This document shows, in pieces, positions 44,690-52,596 of a DNA stretch of 64,000 nt. The DNA is taken from NCBI GenBank assembly GCA_964545715.1, contig CAZJHX010000011.1, positions 54,488 to 118,487 of the forward strand, in the 5' to 3' direction. Positions within the stretch are counted from its first letter, which is position 1, and every line of letters begins with the position of its first letter. The DNA comes from CAZJHX01 sp964545715 (GTDB lineage: Bacteria > Myxococcota_A > UBA9042 > GCA-2863065). The notes under the pieces were generated by a model. That model was not told the DNA's origin and searched no databases. It was given only the letters and a program-made list of their open reading frames with translations. The position numbers and the translations under genes were made by a program.

Positions 44690-44873
44690 AAAAAGCCCAC
44701 TGGGCCAGGATTGGGAACAGCACCAGGATAGCGCCCAGAATCGCGACGATGATGCCCAGCCGTGCGGCGGGGTGGTCGCTCCAATGCCACAATCCCTCGA
44801 GTGGATCGCCCGTTCGGCGCTCTGGCGCCGGCGCCTGTGCCGACTCGTCGACCGCCGGGTCTAGATCGGCCAT
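44688..44873 (-). CDS. Small single-span membrane protein
   Basis: A 61-residue protein: a hydrophilic N-terminal 38 residues (MADLDPAVDESAQAP) and one C-terminal membrane helix (LGIIVAILGAILVLFPILAQ). The ATG at 44873 shares one base with the NUDIX stop, so it is probably the last gene of the rlmD-nudix operon. No known family. The upstream-extended form of the frame lies in the NUDIX gene and is less likely. Confidence 0.6.
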   Translation of the reverse strand: MADLDPAVDESAQAPAPERRTGDPLEGLWHWSDHPAARLGIIVAILGAILVLFPILAQWAF

Positions 44874-45277
44874 CAGGACTCGCCCAGCAGCGCTTCGACC
44901 GTCTCCTGGTCGGCAGCCGGGAACGGGTACTGATCCAGCTCCTCGCTGGTGACCCATTTGAAGTCGTGCACCGTGATCTTGCGGATCTGCTCGGACAGCA
45001 GCTCGCAGAGATAAACGTGAAAGTCGATGATGTACTGCTCGTACTCTTTGACGACGCCCAGCAGCTCGTCGCCGACGTGCACGCCGATGGCCATCTCCTC
45101 GGCCAGCTCACGCGCCAGCGCCACGGCGTCGGTCTCGCCGTCCTCGACGCGCCCGCCCGGAAACTCCCAAAGCAGGGGCATGACGGCCTTGGGGGACCGC
45201 TGCGTGATCAGGTACAACCCGTCCCGCTCGATCACGGCCGCCACGACGCGGATCTTTGGTTTGTCGTTGGACGTCAT
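44873..45277 (-). CDS. NUDIX hydrolase, MutT-like
   Basis: A 134-residue pyrophosphohydrolase. The Nudix box is GGRVEDGETDAVALARELAE followed by EMAI, so the core Gly, Glu and REx-EE residues are present. Short MutT-like members sanitise 8-oxo-dGTP, and the WEFPGGRVEDGE start is typical of that group. It overlaps the rlmD-like gene stop by four bases. Confidence 0.88.
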   Translation of the reverse strand: MTSNDKPKIRVVAAVIERDGLYLITQRSPKAVMPLLWEFPGGRVEDGETDAVALARELAEEMAIGVHVGDELLGVVKEYEQYIIDFHVYLCELLSEQIRKITVHDFKWVTSEELDQYPFPAADQETVEALLGES

Positions 45278-46665
45278 GCGGCGTGCGTTTTATCAGGCGG
45301 TGCTGGGGTGAGCAAGCACGCCGCCTCCAGGTGGGGGGTGTGCGGGAACATGTCCACGCACCGGACTTCGCGCAGCTCAAAGCCGCCCGCCGCCAGCGCT
45401 TTGAGGTCGCGGACCAGGGATTTCACGCGGCATGACACATAGACCAGATGCTGCGGGCGCAGCGCGGCGATAGCGGCGATAGCCTCGGGGCCGATGCCGG
45501 CGCGCGGTGGGTCGACGATCATCGCGTCCACAGTTGGGTGCGTGGCGGCCAGCTTCGGCAGCTCGTCTTCCGCGCGGCCCAGGTGCATGGTGGCGTGCTC
45601 GGCGCCGAGCGCGACCAGGGTGGCGCGCGCGGCGGCGACGGCCTCGGCGTTGGACTCGACCAGGTGCATGCGCTCGGTGCGCGCGGCCAGAGTGGCGGCA
45701 AAGAGGCCCCCGCCGGCGTAGAGATCGACCAGCGTCGGGATGCGCTCGGGCAGCATGCCCCGCACGATGCCGACCAGCTGCTCGGTGGCGCGATGGTTGG
45801 TCTGAAAGAAGCTGACCGGCGTGCGCAACAGATCGATGCCAGCGACGCGATCGCGCAGCCGGCGCGCCCCGCCCAGATGCACGGTGCGCGGGCCCAAAAC
45901 CGCGTTGCCGGTGGAGTCGTTCTCGTTGGCCCACACCCCGGTGAGCCCGTCGATGGCGGCCAGCTCGCTGGCCAGCATGGCCCAGTCGACGTCCTCGTAC
46001 GACCTCAGCACCAGCACCGCACCGACCTCCCCGGTGCCCTCCGCCACGCGTACCAGCAGGTGGCGCAGGTCTCCAGTGCGCGTGTTTTCCTCGTACGGCG
46101 CCACATTGTGCCGGTTCAAGATGTGGATGATCTCGGTGCGCATCCGCTCCGCCAGCGGATGTTGCACGACACACTCTCGAGCGGCGATGAACGCGTGACT
46201 GCGCGGCGCGTAGAAACCGAGCAGAATCGAGTGCCGGTGCCCCCCCGCGGGCATCTGGATCTTGGTGCGATAGCCAACGGGTTTGCCCAGTCCGACCGGG
46301 TCGTGCACCGACGCGCCAGCCAGGCTCGGATGACGTGCCAGCGCCTGTCGCAGCACGCGCCCCTTGGCCGCCAGCTGATCGCCATAAGCAACCGCCTGCC
46401 ACGGACAGGTCCCGCAGCGGGCCATGATCGCGCAGGGCGGGTCGATGCGACGCGGGCTGGGGGTTGTGATCTCGATGATCTTCGCCCACAGCTCTTTACG
46501 ACCCCGCGCGGTGATCTCCAGCCGCACCTCGTCGCCGGGGACGCCGCCGGGGACGCGCACCTTTCGCCCGTCGGCCATACGGGCCAGCGCCGCGGCGTTG
46601 TCGTCCAGCAGCTCCACGGTGACCGTGTGCCGGGTACCGACGCGATATGGGTTTGTCTGGCTCAC
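45274..46665 (-). CDS. RlmD/TrmA-family RNA uracil-C5 methyltransferase
   Basis: A 463-residue SAM-dependent RNA methyltransferase of the RumA/RlmD type. An N-terminal TRAM domain (about 8-65) is followed by an iron-sulfur cysteine set (CAIMARCGTCPW with an ECVVQH Cys downstream). The SAM motif LVDLYAGGGLFAATLA lies near 320, the IVDPPRAG motif near 400, and the catalytic Cys in YVSCRVKSLVRDL. The usual YVSCNPATLARDL is altered, so the target uridine cannot be stated firmly. GTG start at 46665. The next upstream gene is the unknown type VI-linked protein. Confidence 0.9.
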   Translation of the reverse strand: MSQTNPYRVGTRHTVTVELLDDNAAALARMADGRKVRVPGGVPGDEVRLEITARGRKELWAKIIEITTPSPRRIDPPCAIMARCGTCPWQAVAYGDQLAAKGRVLRQALARHPSLAGASVHDPVGLGKPVGYRTKIQMPAGGHRHSILLGFYAPRSHAFIAARECVVQHPLAERMRTEIIHILNRHNVAPYEENTRTGDLRHLLVRVAEGTGEVGAVLVLRSYEDVDWAMLASELAAIDGLTGVWANENDSTGNAVLGPRTVHLGGARRLRDRVAGIDLLRTPVSFFQTNHRATEQLVGIVRGMLPERIPTLVDLYAGGGLFAATLAARTERMHLVESNAEAVAAARATLVALGAEHATMHLGRAEDELPKLAATHPTVDAMIVDPPRAGIGPEAIAAIAALRPQHLVYVSCRVKSLVRDLKALAAGGFELREVRCVDMFPHTPHLEAACLLTPAPPDKTHAA

Positions 46666-46710
46666 AGAACGCCGACCTTTACAGGAACCTCGGCGGCTTT
46701 CAAGCGGGGC

Positions 46711-47577
46711 TCAGGCGGCCAGGTGGCCCGGGGTCGGGATGTTGTCGCCGCCCAGGACCGGACCCACCGGCACGTAAGGAGGCGCAAAGCTCGGGATCGG
46801 GCCTTTGCCCAGCACCAGCATGCACTGCTGCGACGGGAGCCAGGCGAGGAAGGCCGTAGCCAGGGCCGTGCCGATCGCCATCGCCATCGCGCCAAACTGG
46901 TCGTCCGGGTCGTCCAGGCTGAAATTGCCGCAGATCGCGTCCTTGATCATCGGGGCGGTCATCTTGGCCATGCCCGGGGACGGACACGCGATCAGCGGGG
47001 TCGGCACGTTTGGCATCGGTGGGGCCATCGGGCTGGGGAAGGCCGCAAACGCCGGATACCAGGGCAAGCCCGGGACCGTGACCTTGGACTGCCACTCTTT
47101 CCAGCTGTCGGACACCCCGGTGGCCACGCAGTCGATCCAGTCGGAGATGTTGTCCCCCCAGCTGGCCATTGGGGCGACCATCGGCGCGTTTTTGATGTTG
47201 GACTTCAGCTCCGGGCCGTCAAGGCAGCCGGGCGCGCCGATGGCTGATACGGCCATGACCTTCAGGTCCTTGAATTTGGCTTGCAGGCGCCACATGTCGA
47301 CCGCGAATTTGATGCCGTCGAGCATGTTGTGACAGAAGTCCTTGAACTTGTCGCCCACGTCCTTGGCGGAGTCTACGTGGTGCTTTTGGGTGGATTTTGC
47401 CCAGAAATAGCAGGCCGGCGTCGGGATGGCCATATGGTCGCCCGCGTCGCAGTGGTCGTTGTAGTGGCCGCTGGGAGTCTCGCCCTGGGGCTGCTTCCAG
47501 TCGTGTGGGATCATCTTCATCTGGGCGACGAAGGTCACGTCACACAGCGGGTTCATCGGTACGCTCAACGGTGGCAT
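46711..47577 (-). CDS. Unknown protein coupled to DUF2169, possible secretion cargo or tip
   Basis: A 288-residue protein with no signal peptide. The N-terminal third is rich in His and Cys (PHDWKQ, GHYNDHCDAGDHMAIPTPAC, STQKHHVDS). A Pro/Met-rich stretch follows, then a hydrophobic segment (AIGTALATAFLAWLPS), and it ends GPVLGGDNIPTPGHLAA. I do not recognise a family; such Pro/Gly-rich ends are also seen in PAAR-like proteins, but no PAAR motif can be claimed. It begins ten bases after the DUF2169 gene, with GGAGTGA before ATG 47577. Co-transcription makes it a likely client of the DUF2169 protein. Confidence 0.7.
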   Translation of the reverse strand: MPPLSVPMNPLCDVTFVAQMKMIPHDWKQPQGETPSGHYNDHCDAGDHMAIPTPACYFWAKSTQKHHVDSAKDVGDKFKDFCHNMLDGIKFAVDMWRLQAKFKDLKVMAVSAIGAPGCLDGPELKSNIKNAPMVAPMASWGDNISDWIDCVATGVSDSWKEWQSKVTVPGLPWYPAFAAFPSPMAPPMPNVPTPLIACPSPGMAKMTAPMIKDAICGNFSLDDPDDQFGAMAMAIGTALATAFLAWLPSQQCMLVLGKGPIPSFAPPYVPVGPVLGGDNIPTPGHLAA

Positions 47578-47587
47578 CAGGTCACTC

Positions 47588-50005
47588 CTACTTCTTCTTC
47601 GGCTTCTTCTTCGGCGCTGGTTTTTTCTTCTTCTTGGGGGCTGCTTTCTTCTTGGGCTCGGGCTCCACCTCGGCTTCCGGCTCGTCGTCGTCGAGATCGT
47701 CCTCGTCGTCGTCGTCGTCAGCGGGCGGCGCCTCCTTCTTCTTCTTTTTGCCCTTCTGCTTCTTGGCCTCTTCTTCCTCGGCCTCTTTCTTCTTTCGCTC
47801 GTCGTCCTCGCGCTTCTTTTTCAGCGCCTCTTTCTTGGCCTGTATTCGCTTCTTCTCGTCGCGCTCCAGCTCCTTGGCCTTGCGCTCCTCTTCCGTCAGC
47901 TGGGCGTCCTGGGTCTCGCCGATCCAGGCGTCGTCGCTCATGATCACGTCTTCGCCGCCCTGCAGATCCACCAGGGCGCCGTCGTGGGCGCGCTTCTCAC
48001 GCTGCTCCGACGCCTTCTCCTCGTACACGCCGTGCATGCCGGTGGCCGCCTGCTTGATCTTGTCGTCAAACGCCGCGTCCTCGTCCGCCGACACCTCGTC
48101 CTCGCCCAGCACCAGCGCCTCGCCCTTGTCCTTGAGCGCCTCCGCGATCTGCTCGTCGTGCTCGCGGTCGCGGAACTCGATCATCGACATGTCCTGGATG
48201 TCGATGTCCACGTGCGGATAGTCATCCATCTCGTCCACCGAGCCCGACCGCAGCTGCACCGCGCCGCGCCACAGCATCAGCACCTTGGCCGCCTCGCGGT
48301 CGATGATCAGCGTGTCCAGGTCGACCGGCACCTTCTCCCAGCCCTCGCCCCGGTCAAACCGCACAAACGGGCGGCTGTCGGGCAGCTTGAAGAAGGTCTT
48401 GCCGCTCTCGTCCAGGTTCGTCAGATGGACGTCCTCGTCGCCGTCGATGTGATCCAGCTGCCACGCCGGCACCGCCGCGTTGTAGTACAGCGGATTCAGC
48501 TCTGTCGGCTCCTTGTTCATCAGCGCGTCGATGACCTGCTGATCGTCCTCGTCCTCCGGATCCCAGTCCTCCACCAGCATCTTGTCCATCTTGTGCTGGG
48601 CTTCCTCGATCTCGTTCGGTGTCAGCCCCGCCATGTACGATCGCGGCACCCAGGCCCGCGACACCACGCCAAAGCCCGCCGGCTGCGGCAGCGTCGGCAG
48701 ATGCAGGGTCGCCGGATCGATCGGCAGATCCTCCGGCTTCAGCAGCTTCTTCGGATCCTCGACCAGCGGCATCTGCAGCCCCTCGAGGCTCTCCTCGCAG
48801 TTGCGCAGCGCAAAGCCCTTGCCCACAAAGTTTGTCGGGCACGGGATCCGCGGAAAGTCGCCCTCCTGCCACTCCACCTCGGTGTCCGGGTCCAACCCCA
48901 GCGACTCGTAGAACTCCTCGCGCTCTTCTTTCTGCTCGATGATCCAGCTGTCGTCGTGCGTGATCTCATCGCCCATGTCCGCCAGGTTGATCACACGCGT
49001 CCCGCGCTCCGATGCGTCGCCCTCCAGCGCACGCTGCGCCTCATAGGCCGCGCGATCCTCCGCCGCCTCTTCCGCGTCCTCCGCCGCCATCTTGGCCAGC
49101 TCGTCCGCGTCCACGATCAGCGCGCCCGTCTCCGATTTGCCGTCCAGCAACTCGAGCGCGGCTTTCTCCTCGGCCAGCCGCGCCGCGTCTTCCTCCGCCT
49201 CGCGCTTCTCCGCCTCGGCGATCTCCGCCAGGTCCAGCACCTGAGTGCCGTCGGAGCCCTTCAGCTTTCGGCTGCCCAGCTCCACCTCAAACTCGACGTC
49301 CGGGGCGTCCGAGAGCTTCTTCATGCCGTGGTAGAACCACGACTTGCGGGCCTCCTCCTGCTTCTTGGCCTCCGCCTTGGCGGCCTCGCGCTCCTTCTCG
49401 TCCTCGATCGCGTCCAGCTCCGCCTGCTTCTTGGCTTCTTCTTTCTCCTCGCGCTTCTTGGCCTTCTTCTTTTCTTTGCGGACCGCCTTTCGGAAGATCT
49501 TGGGGTCCTCGGGGTAGTACGTCGCAAAGCCGCCATACGCGTTCTCGTACGTCAGCTCGACCTCCGCGACAGCCTCCGGCTCGCCGATGATCGGCGGCTG
49601 CGGCTCCAGCTTCTTGGTCTTTTTGTTCTCCTGCGCCGGGACATAGCTCACAGTGCGCGGCCCAAAGACCCGCAGCTTCCGCTTGTGCCCGCCAACCTGC
49701 AGCGTCACGTCCCACGTCTTCTTCTTCTTGCCCTTGGGCGCGTAGGCCTTGCCTACGAAGATGACGTCCTTCTTGACCTTCCACGGCGCCACGTCCGACT
49801 CGTACTTGATGCTGGACTTAAACGGGTCTTCGTCGCCGTGGTAGACGTCGCCGAAGTTGACCTCGTCCTGCTCCGCGCACACCTCGCACTTCGCCTCGAC
49901 CAGGTTGATGTCGTAGGAGCGTTTGACGACGAGCAGCAGAAAGTCTCCCCCTTCCTTGTCTGTGGAGGGGTAGTAGCCCGTCATGTACTGGGAGCGTTCG
50001 AACAC
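47588..50005 (-). CDS. DUF2169 type VI secretion-linked protein with charged insertions
   Basis: An 805-residue protein. The DUF2169 fold is split: IKYESDVAPWKVKKDVIFVG and LRVFGPRTV (about 65-115), ELTYENAYGG (about 150), CPTNFVGKGFAL, AGFGVVSRAWVPR, and the final LDTLIIDREAAKVLMLWRGA. DUF2169 proteins accompany PAAR/VgrG and effectors of type VI systems as adaptors. Here the fold is interrupted by Lys/Glu coiled-coil-like insertions (about 165-235 and 260-340), and a Lys/Ala/Pro tail ends in a KKKPKKK run. GTG start at 50005; ATG at 49984 would remove part of the domain. No other type VI gene is in the window. Confidence 0.85.
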   Translation of the reverse strand: MFERSQYMTGYYPSTDKEGGDFLLLVVKRSYDINLVEAKCEVCAEQDEVNFGDVYHGDEDPFKSSIKYESDVAPWKVKKDVIFVGKAYAPKGKKKKTWDVTLQVGGHKRKLRVFGPRTVSYVPAQENKKTKKLEPQPPIIGEPEAVAEVELTYENAYGGFATYYPEDPKIFRKAVRKEKKKAKKREEKEEAKKQAELDAIEDEKEREAAKAEAKKQEEARKSWFYHGMKKLSDAPDVEFEVELGSRKLKGSDGTQVLDLAEIAEAEKREAEEDAARLAEEKAALELLDGKSETGALIVDADELAKMAAEDAEEAAEDRAAYEAQRALEGDASERGTRVINLADMGDEITHDDSWIIEQKEEREEFYESLGLDPDTEVEWQEGDFPRIPCPTNFVGKGFALRNCEESLEGLQMPLVEDPKKLLKPEDLPIDPATLHLPTLPQPAGFGVVSRAWVPRSYMAGLTPNEIEEAQHKMDKMLVEDWDPEDEDDQQVIDALMNKEPTELNPLYYNAAVPAWQLDHIDGDEDVHLTNLDESGKTFFKLPDSRPFVRFDRGEGWEKVPVDLDTLIIDREAAKVLMLWRGAVQLRSGSVDEMDDYPHVDIDIQDMSMIEFRDREHDEQIAEALKDKGEALVLGEDEVSADEDAAFDDKIKQAATGMHGVYEEKASEQREKRAHDGALVDLQGGEDVIMSDDAWIGETQDAQLTEEERKAKELERDEKKRIQAKKEALKKKREDDERKKKEAEEEEAKKQKGKKKKKEAPPADDDDDEDDLDDDEPEAEVEPEPKKKAAPKKKKKPAPKKKPKKK

Positions 50006-50017
50006 TTGAGCGCGTCA

Positions 50018-50046
50018 TTTTTAGCATAAAACGCCCGTTTTGTCCA
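50018..50046 (-). promoter_or_regulatory. Sigma-70-like promoter of the DUF2169 operon
   Basis: Minus strand TGGACA (50046-50041), a 17-base spacer and TAAAAA (50023-50018). The transcript would begin only a few bases before the GTG at 50005. Confidence 0.55.
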
Positions 50047-50086
50047 GTGGTAACGGGATGTTGTGCGATTGCGGGGACCCGAAAAA

Positions 50087-51061
50087 TCAAGCGATCTCGG
50101 GCGGAAAGCTCACAACGTCATCGATGCTTTCAGTGCCCAACGCCACCATCACCAGCCGGTCCACGCCCAGCGCGATGCCGGTCGTGCGCGGTATGCCGGC
50201 GGCCAGCGCATCCAGAAAATGCTCGTCGATCGGGTACACCGGCTTGCCCGCAGTACGGCGATCACGCTGGTCCTGCTCAAACCGCGTACGCTGTATGCTG
50301 CTGTCGGTAAGCTCGCCAAAGCCGTTGGCCAGCTCCACGCCGTCCACATACGCCTCGAAGCGCTCGCTCACCGCGGGATTGTTCGGCTTCAGCCGCGCCA
50401 GGGCCGCCAGCGCCGCAGGATACTCGGTCAGAAATACCGCCCCAAGTGACGCCAGCGCGGGCTCCACCACCTCGACCAGCTGTCGCACCACGGAGTCCGG
50501 ATCGTCCGTCGGTGTTCCCCACCGCGCCAGCGCCTGGGCCACTGTCAGGGTTGTCCACTGGCGCTCCGTGCCCGTCGCCACGGCGACCAGCGCTTTGACA
50601 TCCGTCATGATCTCGTCCGGCTCCGCGCCCGCGCGATACCACTCCAGCATCGTGAACTCGCGGTGGTGCAGCGCGCCCCGCTCGTCGTCGCGAAACGCCT
50701 TGCCCAGGTAGTAGATGCGGTCCATGCCGGCGCTCAGCAGTCGCTTCATATGAAACTCGGGGCTGGTGATCAGGTAGCCCGCCGACGTCTCCAGCGCCGT
50801 CAGCTGCACGTCCAGCGCCGGTCCCGCCGTCAGGGCCGGCGTGTCCACCTCCACAAAGCCCTCGTCCGCGAACCACGCCCGGATCGCGGCCAGAATGCGC
50901 GCCCGAGCCCGCAGATTGGGCGCCACCCGCATCAGCCGCCACCACTCCTGCTCGTCCAGCTCGCGAGGCGACCCGTTCTTGCCCGCCAGCGTCACGCCGT
51001 CCTCGTTCAGCGCGACGAGATCGCCCTCTCGCACACCGCCCGGATCGGGTCGCTGCAACAC
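50087..51061 (-). CDS. epmA: EF-P lysine ligase, EpmA/PoxA-like
   Basis: A class II lysyl-tRNA synthetase-like enzyme without an anticodon-binding domain, which attaches (R)-beta-lysine to EF-P. Motifs: LRARARILAAIRAWFADEGF and VDTPAL (motif 1), YLITSPEFHMKRLL and FRDDERGALHHREFTMLEWY (motif 2), and GIALGVDRLVMVALG (motif 3). The 324-residue form starts at GTG 51061, but coding-like sequence with the small N-terminal beta domain continues upstream to the efp stop with no ATG, GTG or TTG in frame. A non-standard start such as CTG is possible. It directly follows efp. Confidence 0.88.
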   Translation of the reverse strand: MLQRPDPGGVREGDLVALNEDGVTLAGKNGSPRELDEQEWWRLMRVAPNLRARARILAAIRAWFADEGFVEVDTPALTAGPALDVQLTALETSAGYLITSPEFHMKRLLSAGMDRIYYLGKAFRDDERGALHHREFTMLEWYRAGAEPDEIMTDVKALVAVATGTERQWTTLTVAQALARWGTPTDDPDSVVRQLVEVVEPALASLGAVFLTEYPAALAALARLKPNNPAVSERFEAYVDGVELANGFGELTDSSIQRTRFEQDQRDRRTAGKPVYPIDEHFLDALAAGIPRTTGIALGVDRLVMVALGTESIDDVVSFPPEIA

Positions 51062-51126
51062 ACCATCATGGGTCAGAATGGAAACACGGCCCTCATCCAG
51101 GCGGACGATCCGGCCGTAGAGCAGGC

Positions 51127-51693
51127 TCAGGACTTGGCCCGGCCGCTGTAGTCGCCGGTGCGCGTATCGATGCGCAGGCGCTCGCCCTCGTTGATGAACA
51201 GGGGCACGTACACAATCGCGCCTGTCTCCATCGTCGCCGGCTTGGTGGCGCCCTGCGCAGTGTCGCCCTTAACCCCCGGCTCGCAGTGCGTGATCAGCAG
51301 CTCCACAAAGTTCGGCAGCTCGACGTTGATCGGCTTCTCGTTGTGCAGCAGCACCTTCACGTCCAGGTTCTCGGTCAGCCACTTGACCGCATCGCCGAGC
51401 TGCTCCCTGGTGATCTCGATCTGGTCGTAGCTCTCCATGTCCATGAACGTGTAGTTCGAGCCGCCGTCGCTGTACAGGTACTGCATATCGCGGTCTTCAA
51501 GGTCGGCCCTGCCGATCGATTCGCCGCTCTTCCAGGTCTTCTCCAGCACGCGGCCCGACGTCATCGACTTGATCTTGCATCGAGTAAACGCGTTGCCTTT
51601 CCCGGGCTTTACGAACTGCGCCTCTGTGACGATGAAGGGCTCGCCGTCGATCTCGATCTTCAGGCCTCTACGAAGGTCGCTCGTCTGAAACAT
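51127..51693 (-). CDS. efp: Translation elongation factor P
   Basis: A 188-residue EF-P, which relieves ribosome stalling at proline runs. The modified loop reads FVKPGKGNAF, with Lys32 as the expected acceptor of beta-lysine. The three beta barrels are complete, ending in RIDTRTGDYSGRAKS. The gene lies six bases downstream of the response-regulator gene and directly before epmA, so the modifier and its target are made together. EpmB, the aminomutase, is not in this window. Confidence 0.95.
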   Translation of the reverse strand: MFQTSDLRRGLKIEIDGEPFIVTEAQFVKPGKGNAFTRCKIKSMTSGRVLEKTWKSGESIGRADLEDRDMQYLYSDGGSNYTFMDMESYDQIEITREQLGDAVKWLTENLDVKVLLHNEKPINVELPNFVELLITHCEPGVKGDTAQGATKPATMETGAIVYVPLFINEGERLRIDTRTGDYSGRAKS

Positions 51694-51699
51694 TTGAAA

Positions 51700-52089
51700 T
51701 TACCCTTGGTTGCCTACCGTGTGGAGCACCAGTCTGACGGTGTCGATGAGCTCTCGCGTCTCAAACGGCTTTTGTAGGAAGTACACCGCCCCGGCGTCGA
51801 AGCTCTCCGACATGATGCCCGGGTCTGTGCGCCCGGTGACCATGACGATGGGGACATTGGCGTAATGCAGGAAACTGGGATTGTCCCGCAGCAGCTTTGT
51901 GAACTCGACGCCGTTCATGTTCGGCATATCGATATCCATCAAGATCAGGTCGAAGCTCTGGTTGGAGATCATGTCGACCGCTACTTTCGGGTCCTCGGCA
52001 GCGCGCATCTTGTGACCGTGGCGCCGCAGCGTCACGTCCATCAGGGCGCGCATATCCGGGTCGTCGTCAACGATGAGTATTCTGGCCAA
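51700..52089 (-). CDS. Stand-alone response regulator receiver
   Basis: A 129-residue CheY-like protein with no output domain. The acidic pair DDDPD at the start, the phosphoacceptor Asp in LILMDIDMPNMNGVE, and the switch residues T in VMVTGR and K in LQKPF are all present, so it should be phosphorylated. The start is TTG at 52089, with AGGAG seven bases upstream; ATG at 52113 would add eight residues in front of the core strand. It is first in an operon with efp and epmA, and no kinase is adjacent. Confidence 0.88.
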   Translation of the reverse strand: MARILIVDDDPDMRALMDVTLRRHGHKMRAAEDPKVAVDMISNQSFDLILMDIDMPNMNGVEFTKLLRDNPSFLHYANVPIVMVTGRTDPGIMSESFDAGAVYFLQKPFETRELIDTVRLVLHTVGNQG

Positions 52090-52112
52090 CGCTCCACTCC
52101 TCGGCGCGAGCA

Positions 52113-52119
52113 TAGTATA
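52113..52119. promoter_or_regulatory. Overlapping divergent -10 elements
   Basis: TAGTAT on the plus strand (52113-52118) ends nine bases before the tsaE GTG. On the minus strand, TATACT (52119-52114) is 24 bases before the response-regulator TTG. One short AT-rich patch could therefore drive both directions. Confidence 0.4.
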
Positions 52120-52127
52120 CGGGGGCT

Positions 52128-52574
52128 GTGAACGTCCATAGAACCCGCTCGCCGCGCGCTACCATGGCTATTGCGCGCCGCCTGGCCGCCACGCTACAAC
52201 CTGGCGCCGTCATCGCGCTGATCGGCGACCTGGGCGTCGGCAAGACCGTGTTCGTGCGCGGGTTGGCGCGCGGCCTGGGCATTCCCGACGACGTTCCAAT
52301 CACGTCGCCGACGTTCACAGTAATAAACACCTATACCCAGGGCCGGCTGCCGCTCTACCACTTCGACCTCTACCGGCTGGCCGACGTCGACGAGCTGGAG
52401 GCCATCGGTTATCGCGACTTCGTGGGGCACGACGGCGTCGCCGTGTTGGAGTGGGCAGACCGCGTACCGGACGCGCTGCCGATAAAACATCTCGAGATCG
52501 TGATCACCGCCGGCGAGGACGACAACCAACGCCTCATACAGTCGTGCTTGCGAGGCACGCCCCAAAACTGTTAG
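52128..52574 (+). CDS. tsaE: tRNA threonylcarbamoyladenosine ATPase TsaE
   Basis: A 148-residue P-loop ATPase of the TsaE family, needed with TsaB/TsaD for the t6A base of tRNAs. Walker A is GDLGVGKTVFVRGLARGLG, and SPTF-VINTY plus the HFDLYRLADVDELEAIG motif and VLEWADR are diagnostic. It starts at GTG 52128 with almost no leader. tsaB and tsaD are not next to it. Confidence 0.93.
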   Translation: MNVHRTRSPRATMAIARRLAATLQPGAVIALIGDLGVGKTVFVRGLARGLGIPDDVPITSPTFTVINTYTQGRLPLYHFDLYRLADVDELEAIGYRDFVGHDGVAVLEWADRVPDALPIKHLEIVITAGEDDNQRLIQSCLRGTPQNC

Positions 52575-52596
52575 GTACGCGCCAGGAGGCGAACGC

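Noticed and set aside
45448..47247. A 599-codon plus-strand frame opposite the methyltransferase
   Set aside because: Arg/His/Ala-rich antisense product spanning two real minus-strand genes.
46711..47577. PAAR spike-tip protein
   Set aside because: The Pro/Gly-rich end is suggestive, but no PAAR repeat pattern could be shown, so it is left as unknown.
47984..50029. A 681-codon frame on the plus strand opposite the DUF2169 gene
   Set aside because: Composition is Leu/Arg/Val/His-rich with no domain; it is the antisense image of the Glu/Lys-rich DUF2169 gene, which has clear family motifs.
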